Source: Solitalea lacus (GTDB lineage: Bacteria; Bacteroidota; Bacteroidia; Sphingobacteriales; Sphingobacteriaceae). From it: a stretch of 64,000 bases of DNA. Each line of letters starts with the position of its first letter. Position 1 is the first letter of the stretch. Under the pieces are notes generated by a model, which saw nothing but the letters and a program-made list of their open reading frames with translations, was not told the DNA's origin and did no database searches. A program made the translations under genes and the position numbers. Of the stretch, positions 34,453 through 43,121 are shown piece after piece. Where the stretch lies: NCBI RefSeq assembly GCF_022014595.1, contig NZ_CP091740.1:1364001-1428000 (forward strand), given 5' to 3'.

Positions 34453-35508
34453 ATGAAATATAAGCGCATTTTCATCACTCACTACGGCGGACCTGATGAA
34501 CTCCGCATAGTTGAAGAAGAATGTCCTGAGCCAAAGAAAGGTGAAGTGAGAGTAAGAGTACTGGCTGCAGGCGTTTCTTTGCCCGACGTTATGATGCGGG
34601 AGGGTATTCATCCTGAAACGCCCAGGCTACCCTTCACACCAGGTTGGGATTTGGTTGGTGCGGTAGACCGTCTTGGCGACGATGTTTCAGGAATTCAAAC
34701 AGGTCAGATAGTTGCTGCGCTCCCCATCTTTGGCGCATATACAGAATATGTCTGCTTGCCACAAAGTAACCTGGTTCATGTGCCACCCGGGCTAAATGCC
34801 GCTGAAGCCGTTAGTCTCATTTTGAACTACGTCACCGCATATCAAATGCTGCACCGTACCGCGAAAGTCAAAAAAGGGCAAAAGGTCTTGATTCACGGAG
34901 CTGCAGGCGGCGTGGGTACAGCCCTCCTGCAACTTGGACGCCTCGCCGGGTTGGATATGTACGGTACATGTAAATCAAAAGATGCAGGGGCCGTTTCCGA
35001 TATGGGCTGTATTCCCATTGATTACGAGCACCAGGATTTTGTAAAAGAAATTCAACGCCTTACCGGCGACGGTGTTGACGCTGTCTTTGAAAGCATCGGT
35101 GGCTCCCATATCTGGCTTTCGCGCAAGACCCTACGGCGTGGCGGGAAAGTGGTAGCTTTTGGGCTTACCGGCTCGCTGCAGGGGGGACGATCGACTTTAG
35201 GTCGTCAGGGTAGTCGTCAACGCTACCGTGCGATCTCCAACTTCGGATTGTACATCGCCCTCAGTTGGATACTCCCCGGTCGCAAACGAGTGGTCCCCTA
35301 TAGCATCCAGTGGCTCATGCGACTGAAACCGGAGTTTTTTCGACAGGATTTGATGGCATTGTTTGACCTCCTAAAGCAGCAAAAAATCAAACCGCTCATC
35401 GCACAGCGATTTCCACTTGCTGATGCCAGAAAAGCACATGAACTACTCGGAAAAGGGGGAGTGATGGGTAAGATTGTGCTTATGTGCAACGGGGCATCAA
35501 TTGAATAA
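34453..35508 (+). CDS. Quinone-oxidoreductase-like zinc-independent MDR protein
   Basis: The 351-residue protein is a medium-chain dehydrogenase/reductase. It has an N-terminal GroES-like domain (residues about 1-120, VRVRVLAAGVSLPDVMMREG and FTPGWDLVGAVDRLGDDVSG), the NAD(P)H-binding Rossmann domain with VLIHGAAGGVGTALLQLGRL at about 145-165, and the quinone-reductase motif DAVFESIGGSHIWLSRKTL. No catalytic zinc cysteines are present. The start is the ATG at 34453. The gene appears distinctly richer in G and C than its neighbours and lies between direct repeats, both signs of transfer. The substrate cannot be told. Confidence 0.92.
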   Translation: MKYKRIFITHYGGPDELRIVEEECPEPKKGEVRVRVLAAGVSLPDVMMREGIHPETPRLPFTPGWDLVGAVDRLGDDVSGIQTGQIVAALPIFGAYTEYVCLPQSNLVHVPPGLNAAEAVSLILNYVTAYQMLHRTAKVKKGQKVLIHGAAGGVGTALLQLGRLAGLDMYGTCKSKDAGAVSDMGCIPIDYEHQDFVKEIQRLTGDGVDAVFESIGGSHIWLSRKTLRRGGKVVAFGLTGSLQGGRSTLGRQGSRQRYRAISNFGLYIALSWILPGRKRVVPYSIQWLMRLKPEFFRQDLMALFDLLKQQKIKPLIAQRFPLADARKAHELLGKGGVMGKIVLMCNGASIE

Positions 35509-35804
35509 GGAACTGCGAACGTTGGCTGATTAATAGAAGGTGAGGGTTGAACCCTGCAGAAAAAGCGGGGCAACTTTGTTCTTACAACCTAATAATAACT
35601 TTACGTCACGGCGACTAAGACACATGTGCTTTCATCGTGCCTTCGGCAAACCCATTGGGCGTCATATTTAGACAACAGTCCGTAATTTGAAAATAAATTT
35701 TACTCGCTCGTTCGCATCATCTCTTTTACTGATTAACATCATTTTTTTAATTGATAAAGTTCTTTTCTTGCTGTGTAGTTCTTACCTATAAATGAAATAT
35801 TAAA
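35509..35804 (+). other. Noncoding tail between the reductase and hydrolase genes
   Basis: It holds a diverged copy (about 35585-35655: TAATAACTTTAC..CACGGCG ... TTCATC..GCCTTCGG.CAA) of a segment that recurs at about 37274-37346. No gene is visible. Confidence 0.6.
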
Positions 35805-37184
35805 ATGATCAATTCAAAGAAAATCGCCGGATTGGTTGGTCCGATTAGTATTGCACTCACTATATCCGAAATGTCGAGTTTTCATATCTGGACTGTCAAT
35901 ATCGCTCCTGTTATTTATCTCAATGGAACTTTATTATTTGTTGCAGGACTTTCCATCATCCGTGTGCACAACCATTGGAGAGGTTGGCCCGTGTTGGTTA
36001 CGCTTACGGGCTGGTTTTGTATTCTTGGTGGCCTGTACAAAATGTTTGTTCCGGAGGCACCCCAAGCACCACAAAATACTGCAACATATGTAGGACTGGG
36101 GATTCTTTTTGCCATTGGAATTTTTTTGACATTCAAAGCCTACGGCAGAAAAGAAAGCGATACCGGCACTTCAAAAATTAGGTATGCTGTTGTCTTTTGC
36201 TTATTGTTGCTCTCTGTTTTTCAAGTACTGTTATTGACCATTCACATACATGTGCCAAGAACAGTACAATTTGATTCTTCGCTTCCCTCAGTAGAAATTA
36301 ACGGTTATAAGTACCATATGGAAATCTTTGGTTCTGCAGACTCTACGCCGCTTATTGTGGTACACGGCGGGCCGGGGCTTGATTACGAATATTTGAAACC
36401 TTTAAAGGAACTGTCGAATGATTATCGAGTTATTTTTTATGACCAGAGAGGCACCGGTTTGTCTCCACGGGTAGATAAAAAACTTCTTACGATAGAACAA
36501 AACTTAGATGACCTGCATTCGATTGTGCAGCATTTTTCCAATGGTAAAAAAGTAAAACTCATTGGCCACTCCTGGGGTGCAACGCTGGTGGTTGGATATT
36601 TATCAAAACATCCCGAAATGGTTTCTCAAGCAGTAATTGTCGAGCCTTTTATTCTCTATCCCGGTGCTCCGGTAAAAGAATGGGTGGTAAAATTTAAAAA
36701 TATGGGTTCTATGGTGTCTTTTTGGGAAATTGGTTCAAGCGTCATTTATTACCCCTTTGTCAGTAAAGAAGATGGACAGGAGGGCTATGAGTATGTCGGA
36801 ACCAAAATAGCTGGTAAGAATAAGCCTGGCCCGCCCTACAATTGCCCAGGACAGGACTTACCGACGAATATATTTAAGCGGATAGGATACGATGCATATA
36901 ACACTATTTTAAAGCCTGTAATGGATAACCCTAATTCTATGAGGTATGATTTCACTAATGGAATTGCAGCCTACCATGGTGATTTGTTGTTGATGAGTGG
37001 CGAATGCAGTATTCTTGGGCCTGCCTACCAGGAAAAATATACAATTCCAAAACTACCGCCACAAACTATTCACATAAAAGCCGCAAACATGGGGCATCAC
37101 ATGATTACACTGAATACAGACTGGGCTCTCAAAACTATAAGGAAATTTTTAAACCATAATAATGGTGAAGAAACATTAAAGTGA
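35805..37184 (+). CDS. Membrane-anchored alpha/beta hydrolase (proline iminopeptidase-like) with a four-span N-terminal domain
   Basis: The 459-residue protein joins a multi-span membrane domain (residues 1-150; segments near 8-22, 36-52, 62-78, 95-110 and 127-146) to an alpha/beta hydrolase (160-455). The hydrolase has VHGGPGLDYEYLKPL (oxyanion), FYDQRGTGLSPR and the nucleophile elbow GHSWGAT with Ser256; the catalytic His lies in NMGHHMITL near 431. The GGPG and DQRGTG motifs are typical of the proline iminopeptidase branch. The membrane part resembles no domain I can name. It is the second gene of the repeat-flanked module. Confidence 0.85.
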   Translation: MINSKKIAGLVGPISIALTISEMSSFHIWTVNIAPVIYLNGTLLFVAGLSIIRVHNHWRGWPVLVTLTGWFCILGGLYKMFVPEAPQAPQNTATYVGLGILFAIGIFLTFKAYGRKESDTGTSKIRYAVVFCLLLLSVFQVLLLTIHIHVPRTVQFDSSLPSVEINGYKYHMEIFGSADSTPLIVVHGGPGLDYEYLKPLKELSNDYRVIFYDQRGTGLSPRVDKKLLTIEQNLDDLHSIVQHFSNGKKVKLIGHSWGATLVVGYLSKHPEMVSQAVIVEPFILYPGAPVKEWVVKFKNMGSMVSFWEIGSSVIYYPFVSKEDGQEGYEYVGTKIAGKNKPGPPYNCPGQDLPTNIFKRIGYDAYNTILKPVMDNPNSMRYDFTNGIAAYHGDLLLMSGECSILGPAYQEKYTIPKLPPQTIHIKAANMGHHMITLNTDWALKTIRKFLNHNNGEETLK

Positions 37185-37353
37185 CTGAACTCTATTAGAA
37201 ATGGAAAACTATTTTTTGACCTTGCTACAACATAAATAACCAGAGTGGGCGACGTGCAATTCTGAACTTATTACCTATTACCTAATTAATAACTTTACAC
37301 CACGGCGGAGGAGGACGCAGGTGTATTCATCTCGCCTTCGGGCAAGCGCAATC
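37185..37353 (+). other. Noncoding tail after the hydrolase gene
   Basis: It combines pieces seen behind the two preceding genes: GTGGGCGACGTGCAA (compare GGGCTGACGTGCAA at about 33971) and TAATAACTTTACACCACGGCG...CTCGCCTTCGGGCAA (compare 35591-35650). No gene is visible. Confidence 0.6.
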
Positions 37354-37505
37354 CGTTACACGCCACTTTTAATCGGCAATTTTTGTGCTTTTTTCGGCAG
37401 ACCTTTCGACAACCAAACGCATCCTTAGACTTTTTCGCTTGACTTTAATTTACAACCAACAAAGTGGTTAAAAGCTTTGTGTTCACTCGGAGCGGAGTTA
37501 ACCTC
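37354..37505 (+). repeat. Right copy of the 0.15-kb direct repeat
   Basis: These 152 bp match 34070-34225 apart from five substitutions and one 4-bp indel (CATAAATCC on the left, CATCC here), in the same orientation. Confidence 0.9.
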
Positions 37506-37588
37506 GCTGGAGTGGAATTAACTTCGCATTGAGCGAAATTGTGTTCATTCAACGGAGTTGACCTCACTTTTAGTGGGGCTGACTTCAC
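37491..37588 (+). repeat. Degenerate 20-21-bp tandem array, five units
   Basis: Units start at about 37491, 37511, 37532, 37551 and 37572: AGCGGAGTTAACCTCGC, AGTGGAATTAACTTCGC, AGCGAAATTGTGTTCAT, AACGGAGTTGACCTCAC and AGTGGGGCTGACTTCAC. They share the pattern GGAGTTRACYTC and a near-palindromic core. They overlap the end of the direct repeat and recall the small palindromic intergenic repeats common in Bacteroidota. Confidence 0.7.
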
Positions 37589-37662
37589 TTTTAACTCGGA
37601 AGACTTGTTAGTTAATACTACCAGCCAGCGACCTATTCCTGCAATACATCTTTTCCATTTAA

Positions 37663-39351
37663 CTACACCGCATATTTCCTTCTCCTATAAAACGAATGCC
37701 CGATAGCAAACAGCAATACCAAACCCACCGGAACAATAGTATTGATTAACTGCCATTGTAGGCGTTGGGCACGAATCTTTTCTTTGTCCAACAACCTGAT
37801 TTTAATTTCTTTGGTACGAAGTGTCAATAAACCAGAGTCATCACTTAAATAATCAATGCTGTTTTCAACAAACACCTTGTTGGCAAAGGTTTGGTTGGTG
37901 TATTTATCAAAACCTAAAGGGAAAATTTGTTTGTCCAAGGCTGATACATCATTTCTAATCACATCACCATCGGCTACAATAATGATCTTACTTTCTTTAT
38001 TTTCAGCTTTAAAGGGAGTACTTAAATCGGCACCTTCAATGTTCCGGTTATTGAAGGTCGAACTGAATTTACCTTCCAACAAAACGGCGGCATTTTGAAC
38101 GCCGGCTTTAAATTGGTTAGGATCCGGTTCTTCCTGTACACTGGCCAGTGAAAGCATGGCCGGTACCTTTGCCTTGCGCGTATACGGCGAGGTAGTTAAT
38201 AAAATGGTCTTTCGAATGTTTTTATTACCGATTGTGTCAATAGAATTGGTGAACTGACAACGAACAGCGTCTAAATTGCGAACGATTGGATGACTAGATG
38301 TCGAAATCAATAATGGGTAATAAATCCAGGGTAAAAGTTCTTGTTGAGCCTGATTGCCTTCTCCTAAAATAACCGGGATGCGTGCGCAATACACATCTTC
38401 CACTAAATCATAGTTAATACGAACACCGTAACGGAATAGCTGGTCATCCAAATTCAAACTCAAAGGGTAAGCCAATGACATGCCTCGGGTTCTGATGCTG
38501 TCCGTTTCGGCATTAACCTGGTCGAGCAGTAAGAATAATCGTCCACCATTTACTAAAAACTGATCGAGCTTGTATTTTTCGGTTTCGGCAAAAGCTTTAG
38601 TAGGCTTAGCAATAACAAGAGTCTTAAACTTTATTAAGTCCACAAGTTTTACCTGATTTAAATCAATACTGCGCAATTCGTAGGATTGGGCCAGGGTGCG
38701 ACCTATGTCTGATAAATGCTGATAATCGAGTTCATTATGTCCAATGGTAAACCCTATTAAGGATTTATTTTTTTCTGAAAGTTTCTTAATAGAGGAGGCT
38801 AGTTGGTACTCAATGTTTTCTATGGAGGAGTTAATTGCTTCTTCCTGAGTGCCGGCACCTGCCCGGCTACTGTTTTGTAATAAATTTAAAGGTAATTGAC
38901 GGCCTTCATAGTGAACTAATGCTCCCGGAATGATGATTTTTTGTGTATTGCCCTTGTCGGTTTTCATCATCAGGTTGGTAGGATGTAAACCCTGTTTTGC
39001 CAACGAATCAATCATTGCATTCTGTTGTTCCACATTGGTTGAAGCTATTGGATCAATAAAGTTGAAATAGAGTTTACCCTTTGAATAGGCCTTAAACTCA
39101 TCAAGCATTTCCAATGTCGATTTTCTTAAACGTTTGAAATTGGCAGGCAATTCCCCGTCCAGGTAAACATTTACTACCACTTCGTTTTCGAGCTTAGCAA
39201 GTATGTTTTTGGTAGTTTCTGATAAGGTATATCGTTTCTCCTTGGTAAAATCTATTCGGGTGAAATATAATGAAGTGAGCCAGTTGATAATTATTACAAC
39301 AGCGATAAATGCTGCCAGCTCGAGTATATGTTTTTGTTTTAAATTTTTCAT
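37663..39351 (-). CDS. gldG: GldG-like substrate-binding component of the gliding-associated ABC transporter
   Basis: The 562-residue protein has an N-terminal membrane anchor (residues 10-29, LAAFIAVVIIINWLTSLYFT), a large extracytoplasmic ABC-type-uncharacterised domain (KRYTLSETTKNILAKLENEV, YFNFIDPIASTNVEQQNAMI, GFTIGHNELDYQHL) and a C-terminal membrane segment (LINTIVPVGLVLLFAIGHSF). These match GldG. In Flavobacterium the GldAFG proteins are needed for gliding, but homologues also occur in non-gliding Bacteroidota, so motility cannot be concluded from this cluster alone. It follows gldF by 33 nt. Confidence 0.93.
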   Translation of the reverse strand: MKNLKQKHILELAAFIAVVIIINWLTSLYFTRIDFTKEKRYTLSETTKNILAKLENEVVVNVYLDGELPANFKRLRKSTLEMLDEFKAYSKGKLYFNFIDPIASTNVEQQNAMIDSLAKQGLHPTNLMMKTDKGNTQKIIIPGALVHYEGRQLPLNLLQNSSRAGAGTQEEAINSSIENIEYQLASSIKKLSEKNKSLIGFTIGHNELDYQHLSDIGRTLAQSYELRSIDLNQVKLVDLIKFKTLVIAKPTKAFAETEKYKLDQFLVNGGRLFLLLDQVNAETDSIRTRGMSLAYPLSLNLDDQLFRYGVRINYDLVEDVYCARIPVILGEGNQAQQELLPWIYYPLLISTSSHPIVRNLDAVRCQFTNSIDTIGNKNIRKTILLTTSPYTRKAKVPAMLSLASVQEEPDPNQFKAGVQNAAVLLEGKFSSTFNNRNIEGADLSTPFKAENKESKIIIVADGDVIRNDVSALDKQIFPLGFDKYTNQTFANKVFVENSIDYLSDDSGLLTLRTKEIKIRLLDKEKIRAQRLQWQLINTIVPVGLVLLFAIGHSFYRRRKYAV

Positions 39352-39384
39352 TTAATTAATCAACTATTAATTACAAGTTATTAA

Positions 39385-40113
39385 CTACCATTTTCTGGCC
39401 GACAGAACTGTTTTAGTGGCTGCCAGAAAAACGGCTGTAAAACTTAAAAAGTAGAATAAATCACGTGTGTCAAGCACTCCTCTACTAATTGATTGATAGT
39501 GTGCGTTAATGCCAAGGTTAATGAGTATGGTTGAAAAAGAACCTAATGAAGTGATCGAGCTCAAAGATTCGAAACCATTAAAGGCAATAAAGCAGATAAA
39601 TACTGCAATTATAAATGCTACAATTTGATTGTTGGTGATGGATGAACTGAAAATGCCAATGGCAGTAAAGGCACATCCTAATAGCAATAGTCCAATATAT
39701 GATCCTAATACAGCACCGGAGTCGATATTGCCAGGAATGGCTCCCAATTCATGAACCGAAAAATAATATACCAGAGTAGGTATTAATGCAAAAATTACTA
39801 GTAATAATCCGGCACTAAATTTACCCAGGATGATTTGCCAATCGGTAACTGGACTAGTAGTCAGTAGTTCAAAAGTTCCTTCCTTTTTCTCTTCTGCAAA
39901 TGAACGCATGGTAATTGCCGGAATCAGGAACATAAACACATAGGGGGCAATGTAGAAAAGACTATCGAGGCCTGCATACCCATAATCCAAAATGCTGGAA
40001 TCTGGGAATACCCATAAAAACAGACCTGTTATTACTAAAAAAAAGATAATGGTAACATAGGCTACCATCGAACTTAAAAATTCTGAAATTTCTTTTTTGA
40101 GTATAGTGAACAT
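39385..40113 (-). CDS. gldF: GldF-like ABC transporter permease
   Basis: The 242-residue permease has about six membrane segments and the ABC-2 motif FLIPAITMRSFAEEKKEGTFELLTTSPV region (residues about 59-85), where the EEKKEGT stretch is a hallmark of this permease class, followed by TDWQIILGKF. It forms the channel of the GldA/GldF transporter in the inner membrane. The gene lies between gldA, 14 nt upstream, and gldG, so the three form one operon. The start at 40111-40113 is well placed. Confidence 0.93.
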   Translation of the reverse strand: MFTILKKEISEFLSSMVAYVTIIFFLVITGLFLWVFPDSSILDYGYAGLDSLFYIAPYVFMFLIPAITMRSFAEEKKEGTFELLTTSPVTDWQIILGKFSAGLLLVIFALIPTLVYYFSVHELGAIPGNIDSGAVLGSYIGLLLLGCAFTAIGIFSSSITNNQIVAFIIAVFICFIAFNGFESLSSITSLGSFSTILINLGINAHYQSISRGVLDTRDLFYFLSFTAVFLAATKTVLSARKW

Positions 40114-40127
40114 TAATAATTGTCGGG

Positions 40128-41042
40128 TTATAAGGTATTAGTAGATTTTGTCAGGTTTATGAAAATGTCTTCCAATGAGTTTTCTTCTTGCTTTGAACTT
40201 AGCAATGCGAGGTTATTTTCTTTGGCGAAATCAAAAATTTGCTTCCGTATATCAGTGTGACTGCATAGTTTCCACTCCTTTGCACTGAGTCGTTCAATTT
40301 GAGTAACTTCATGAATTTGCTCGAGTTGTTCTACTGAAACAGCTTGATCAAACTCTACATAAAATGTAAAGCCGCCTGAAATCAGATTTTTTAGATTAGA
40401 GGTTTTATCATTTGCAACAATTTGACCTTTGTTTATAATGATTACCTGATCACAAATAGCCTCCACTTCTTGCATGATATGCGTGGAGAAAATTACAGTT
40501 TTTTCTTTGCCGATGTTTTTTATCAAACCTCTGATTTCGGCTAATTGATTAGGATCTAAACCAGTAGTAGGTTCATCTAAAATAAGCACTTGTGGATTAT
40601 GCATTATTGCTTGAGCCAAACCAACACGTTGACGGTAGCCTTTTGATAGCTGACTGATTTTCTTGTGTTGTTCAATACCGAGTCCAGTTAGTTCAATTAC
40701 TTCCGCAATACGCTTGGTGGGTGAGTTAAGTTTGTGTAATGAGGCAGTAAAAGCCAAAAACTCTTTTACATACATCTCTAAATACAAAGGATTGTGTTCT
40801 GGCAGGTAACCAATGTTTTTGCGAACATCCAGTGATTGAGTAGTAATATCGAAGCCACAAACCGAAGCTTTGCCTGAAGTTGGAGGGATGTAGCCAGTAA
40901 GCATTTTCATTGTGGTAGATTTTCCTGCTCCATTTGGCCCTAAAAAGCCAAGAATTTTGCCAGGATTTGCTTCAAATGAAATATTGTTAACGGCCGTTTG
41001 TTTTTGGTATTGTTTGGTTAATTGTTCAACTATTACCGACAT
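40128..41042 (-). CDS. gldA: GldA-like ABC transporter ATPase
   Basis: The 304-residue ATPase has Walker A GPNGAGKST at 35-43, the Q-loop segment NIGYLPEHNPLYLEMYV, the signature LSKGYRQRVGLAQAIMH, Walker B VLILDEPTTGLDP and the H-loop VIFSTHIMQEVEAI. The C-terminal 80 residues form the extra domain found in GldA. From the ATG at 41040-41042 the length fits GldA; the frame extends eleven codons further without support. It is the first gene of gldA-gldF-gldG. Confidence 0.93.
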   Translation of the reverse strand: MSVIVEQLTKQYQKQTAVNNISFEANPGKILGFLGPNGAGKSTTMKMLTGYIPPTSGKASVCGFDITTQSLDVRKNIGYLPEHNPLYLEMYVKEFLAFTASLHKLNSPTKRIAEVIELTGLGIEQHKKISQLSKGYRQRVGLAQAIMHNPQVLILDEPTTGLDPNQLAEIRGLIKNIGKEKTVIFSTHIMQEVEAICDQVIIINKGQIVANDKTSNLKNLISGGFTFYVEFDQAVSVEQLEQIHEVTQIERLSAKEWKLCSHTDIRKQIFDFAKENNLALLSSKQEENSLEDIFINLTKSTNTL

Positions 41043-41108
41043 ATGCGTAATTAATGAGTGAATGATAGTTGTCAAAGCTTAAAAATAAATCATTCAAAAA
41101 AGCATTTG

Positions 41109-41138
41109 CGAAAGTAAGAAAAGGAACTTAATCCCAAA
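41109..41138 (-). promoter_or_regulatory. Candidate promoter of gldA-gldF-gldG
   Basis: TTTG (plus-strand CAAA 41135-41138), an 18-nt spacer and TACTTTCG (41109-41116), one base off TAnnTTTG, lie about 65 nt upstream of the gldA start codon on the minus strand. Confidence 0.45.
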
Positions 41139-41226
41139 TAATAAACTGATTAATCTCTTTGGTTGATATTCAATCAATACTTAATCTATTTATTAAGTTT
41201 CTCTTATGTTTTTAACTGATAAAAAA

Positions 41227-41234
41227 TATCTTTG
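41227..41234 (+). promoter_or_regulatory. -7 element directly upstream of glyS
   Basis: TATCTTTG matches TAnnTTTG exactly and ends 6 nt before the ATG at 41241. If used, initiation would fall at or within a few bases of the start codon, giving a leaderless or nearly leaderless mRNA. No good TTTG lies at the proper distance upstream. Confidence 0.4.
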
Positions 41235-41240
41235 CCTACT

Positions 41241-42719
41241 ATGAGCAAAAACAACGACGAACTTTTTAAAAACGTTATCTCTCACTCTAAAGAGTACGGA
41301 TTTGTATTCCCTTCAAGCGAAATTTACGATGGTTTAAGCGCTGTTTATGATTATGGGCAGTTAGGTGCTGAACTAAAGAATAATATTAAAACCTACTGGT
41401 GGAAAGCCATGGTACAAATGCATGAAAATATTGTGGGTATTGATGCCGCAATTTTTATGCACCCTAAAGTATGGAAAGCTTCTGGTCACGTTGATGGCTT
41501 TAGTGATCCGATGATTGACAATAAAGACTCAAAAAAGCGTTACCGTGCCGATCAGTTACTGGAAGATAAAATTGCCAGATACGAGAAAGACGGTAAAACT
41601 CAAAAAGCGGAGGAACTTCAGTTTAAAATGGATGAATATCTCAAAGCTGAAGATTTGCCAGGATTAAAAGAATTGATCATAGAGCATGAGATAGCTTGTC
41701 CGGTTTCAGGTACACGCAATTGGACCGATGTTCGTCAGTTTAACCTGATGTTCTCAACCCAGATGGGAGCAATGGCTGATGAGGCTGATGTCGTTTATCT
41801 ACGTCCGGAAACTGCTCAAGGTATCTTTGTTAACTTCTTGAACGTTCAGAAAACCGGTCGTATGAAAGTGCCTTTTGGTATTGCTCAAATTGGTAAGGCA
41901 TTCCGTAACGAGGTAATTGCTCGTCAGTTCATTATGCGTATGCGCGAGTTTGAACAAATGGAGATGCAATTCTTTGTTCGCCCAGGTACCGAAATGGAGT
42001 GGTACAATTACTGGAAAGAAGCCCGCCTGAAATGGCATAATGCTTTGGGGAATAATTCAGAAAAGTACCGTTTCCATGACCATACTAAGCTTGCTCACTA
42101 TGCCAATGCTGCAGTAGATATTGAGTTTGAGTTCCCATTCGGATTTAAGGAAGTGGAGGGTATTCACTCGCGTACCGATTTCGACTTAATTCAGCATCAG
42201 GAATATTCTAAAAAGAAATTACAGTATTTTGATAATGATTTAAATGAAGAAGGCAGGCCATACGGAAATTATGTTCCATATGTTATTGAAACTTCTATCG
42301 GTTTAGATCGTATGTTCCTGCTTACCATGTGTAACGCCTTTGAAGAGCAGGATTTAAGTGAAGGAGATAAGAAAGATTCTCGTGTGGTGTTGAAATTCCA
42401 CCCGGCCTTAGCTCCGATTAAAGCAGCTGTATTGCCTTTAACCAAAAAGGATGGATTACCTGAAAAGGCTCGTGAAATAATGGATAAGCTTAAACTTGAT
42501 TTCAGCATGCAATATGACGAGAAAGACTCAATTGGTAAGCGTTACCGTCGTCAGGACGCAATTGGTACACCTTTCTGTATTACAGTTGATCATCAATCAT
42601 TGGAAGATAATACTGTAACTATCCGTCACCGCGACTCAATGGAGCAGGAGCGTGTTGCAATTGATCAGTTGGAAACTATTATCGGTAAAATGGTAAGTTG
42701 GAGTAACTTATTAAGTTAA
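41241..42719 (+). CDS. glyS: Glycyl-tRNA synthetase (homodimeric type)
   Basis: The enzyme charges tRNA-Gly with glycine. It is a single-chain class II synthetase of 492 residues, the eukaryote-like alpha2 form rather than the alpha2beta2 form. Motif 1 lies around YDYGQLGAELKNNIKTYWWK, motif 2 in GIAQIGKAFRNEVIARQFIM, and motif 3 near YVIETSIGLDRMFL. The C-terminal anticodon-binding domain starts FHPALAPIKAAVLPLTKKDG. The ATG at 41241 is preferred over an upstream TTG, which overlaps a -7 promoter element. A terminator follows at 42740. Confidence 0.96.
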   Translation: MSKNNDELFKNVISHSKEYGFVFPSSEIYDGLSAVYDYGQLGAELKNNIKTYWWKAMVQMHENIVGIDAAIFMHPKVWKASGHVDGFSDPMIDNKDSKKRYRADQLLEDKIARYEKDGKTQKAEELQFKMDEYLKAEDLPGLKELIIEHEIACPVSGTRNWTDVRQFNLMFSTQMGAMADEADVVYLRPETAQGIFVNFLNVQKTGRMKVPFGIAQIGKAFRNEVIARQFIMRMREFEQMEMQFFVRPGTEMEWYNYWKEARLKWHNALGNNSEKYRFHDHTKLAHYANAAVDIEFEFPFGFKEVEGIHSRTDFDLIQHQEYSKKKLQYFDNDLNEEGRPYGNYVPYVIETSIGLDRMFLLTMCNAFEEQDLSEGDKKDSRVVLKFHPALAPIKAAVLPLTKKDGLPEKAREIMDKLKLDFSMQYDEKDSIGKRYRRQDAIGTPFCITVDHQSLEDNTVTIRHRDSMEQERVAIDQLETIIGKMVSWSNLLS

Positions 42720-42739
42720 AATCCAGATAACTTATTTTT

Positions 42740-42772
42740 AAAGGGACTTTCGTAAGAGAGTCCCTTTTTAGT
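42740..42772 (+). terminator. Terminator of glyS
   Basis: AAAGGGACT (42740-42748) pairs with AGTCCCTTT (42759-42767) around a 10-nt loop and is followed by TTTAG. A second hairpin, AAAAGGA...TCCTTTT (about 42780-42805), follows closely as a possible back-up. Confidence 0.85.
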
Positions 42773-42806
42773 TTAAAATAAAAAGGAGGGTATGCTATCC
42801 TTTTTT

Positions 42807-43121
42807 ATTCACGTTACTTTCCCTAAAGAAGGGGAGATGTAAACCTTTGACTCCACTCAGGAGAAAAGGGTATAGAGCTGAAATTTTTTGTGTTTTTTGA
42901 AGGCTTGACACAGAATGAATGGGCGCCCCCCTTTCTTATAAGCTTTTCCAACAATAGAAAAAGATCTTTCTTTCATAACCTAAATCAATGGGTGTCGAAT
43001 TGATATTCAGCACCTCCTTTATGAAAATGATATTTGTGGGCTTAACAGGGCTTCATCTCCCTTTTGATTGTGTATCTTTAAATTACAGCATCCTACGAAA
43101 GAGATAAATGCATTCATTGTT
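42807..43121. other. Intergenic region before the histidine kinase gene
   Basis: The 300-bp stretch between the hairpins after glyS and the kinase contains no credible gene and no clear promoter pair. A homopolymer GGGCGCCCCCC lies near 42925. Confidence 0.45.

Noticed and set aside
33953-37505. Integron gene-cassette array
   Set aside because: One gene per tail looks cassette-like, but no integrase gene is present and no canonical RYYYAAC/GTTRRRY core-site pairs could be placed at the tail boundaries.
37663-41042. Proof of gliding motility from gldA-gldF-gldG
   Set aside because: These three genes also occur in non-gliding Bacteroidota; the essential gldB, gldJ-N and spr genes are not in the window.
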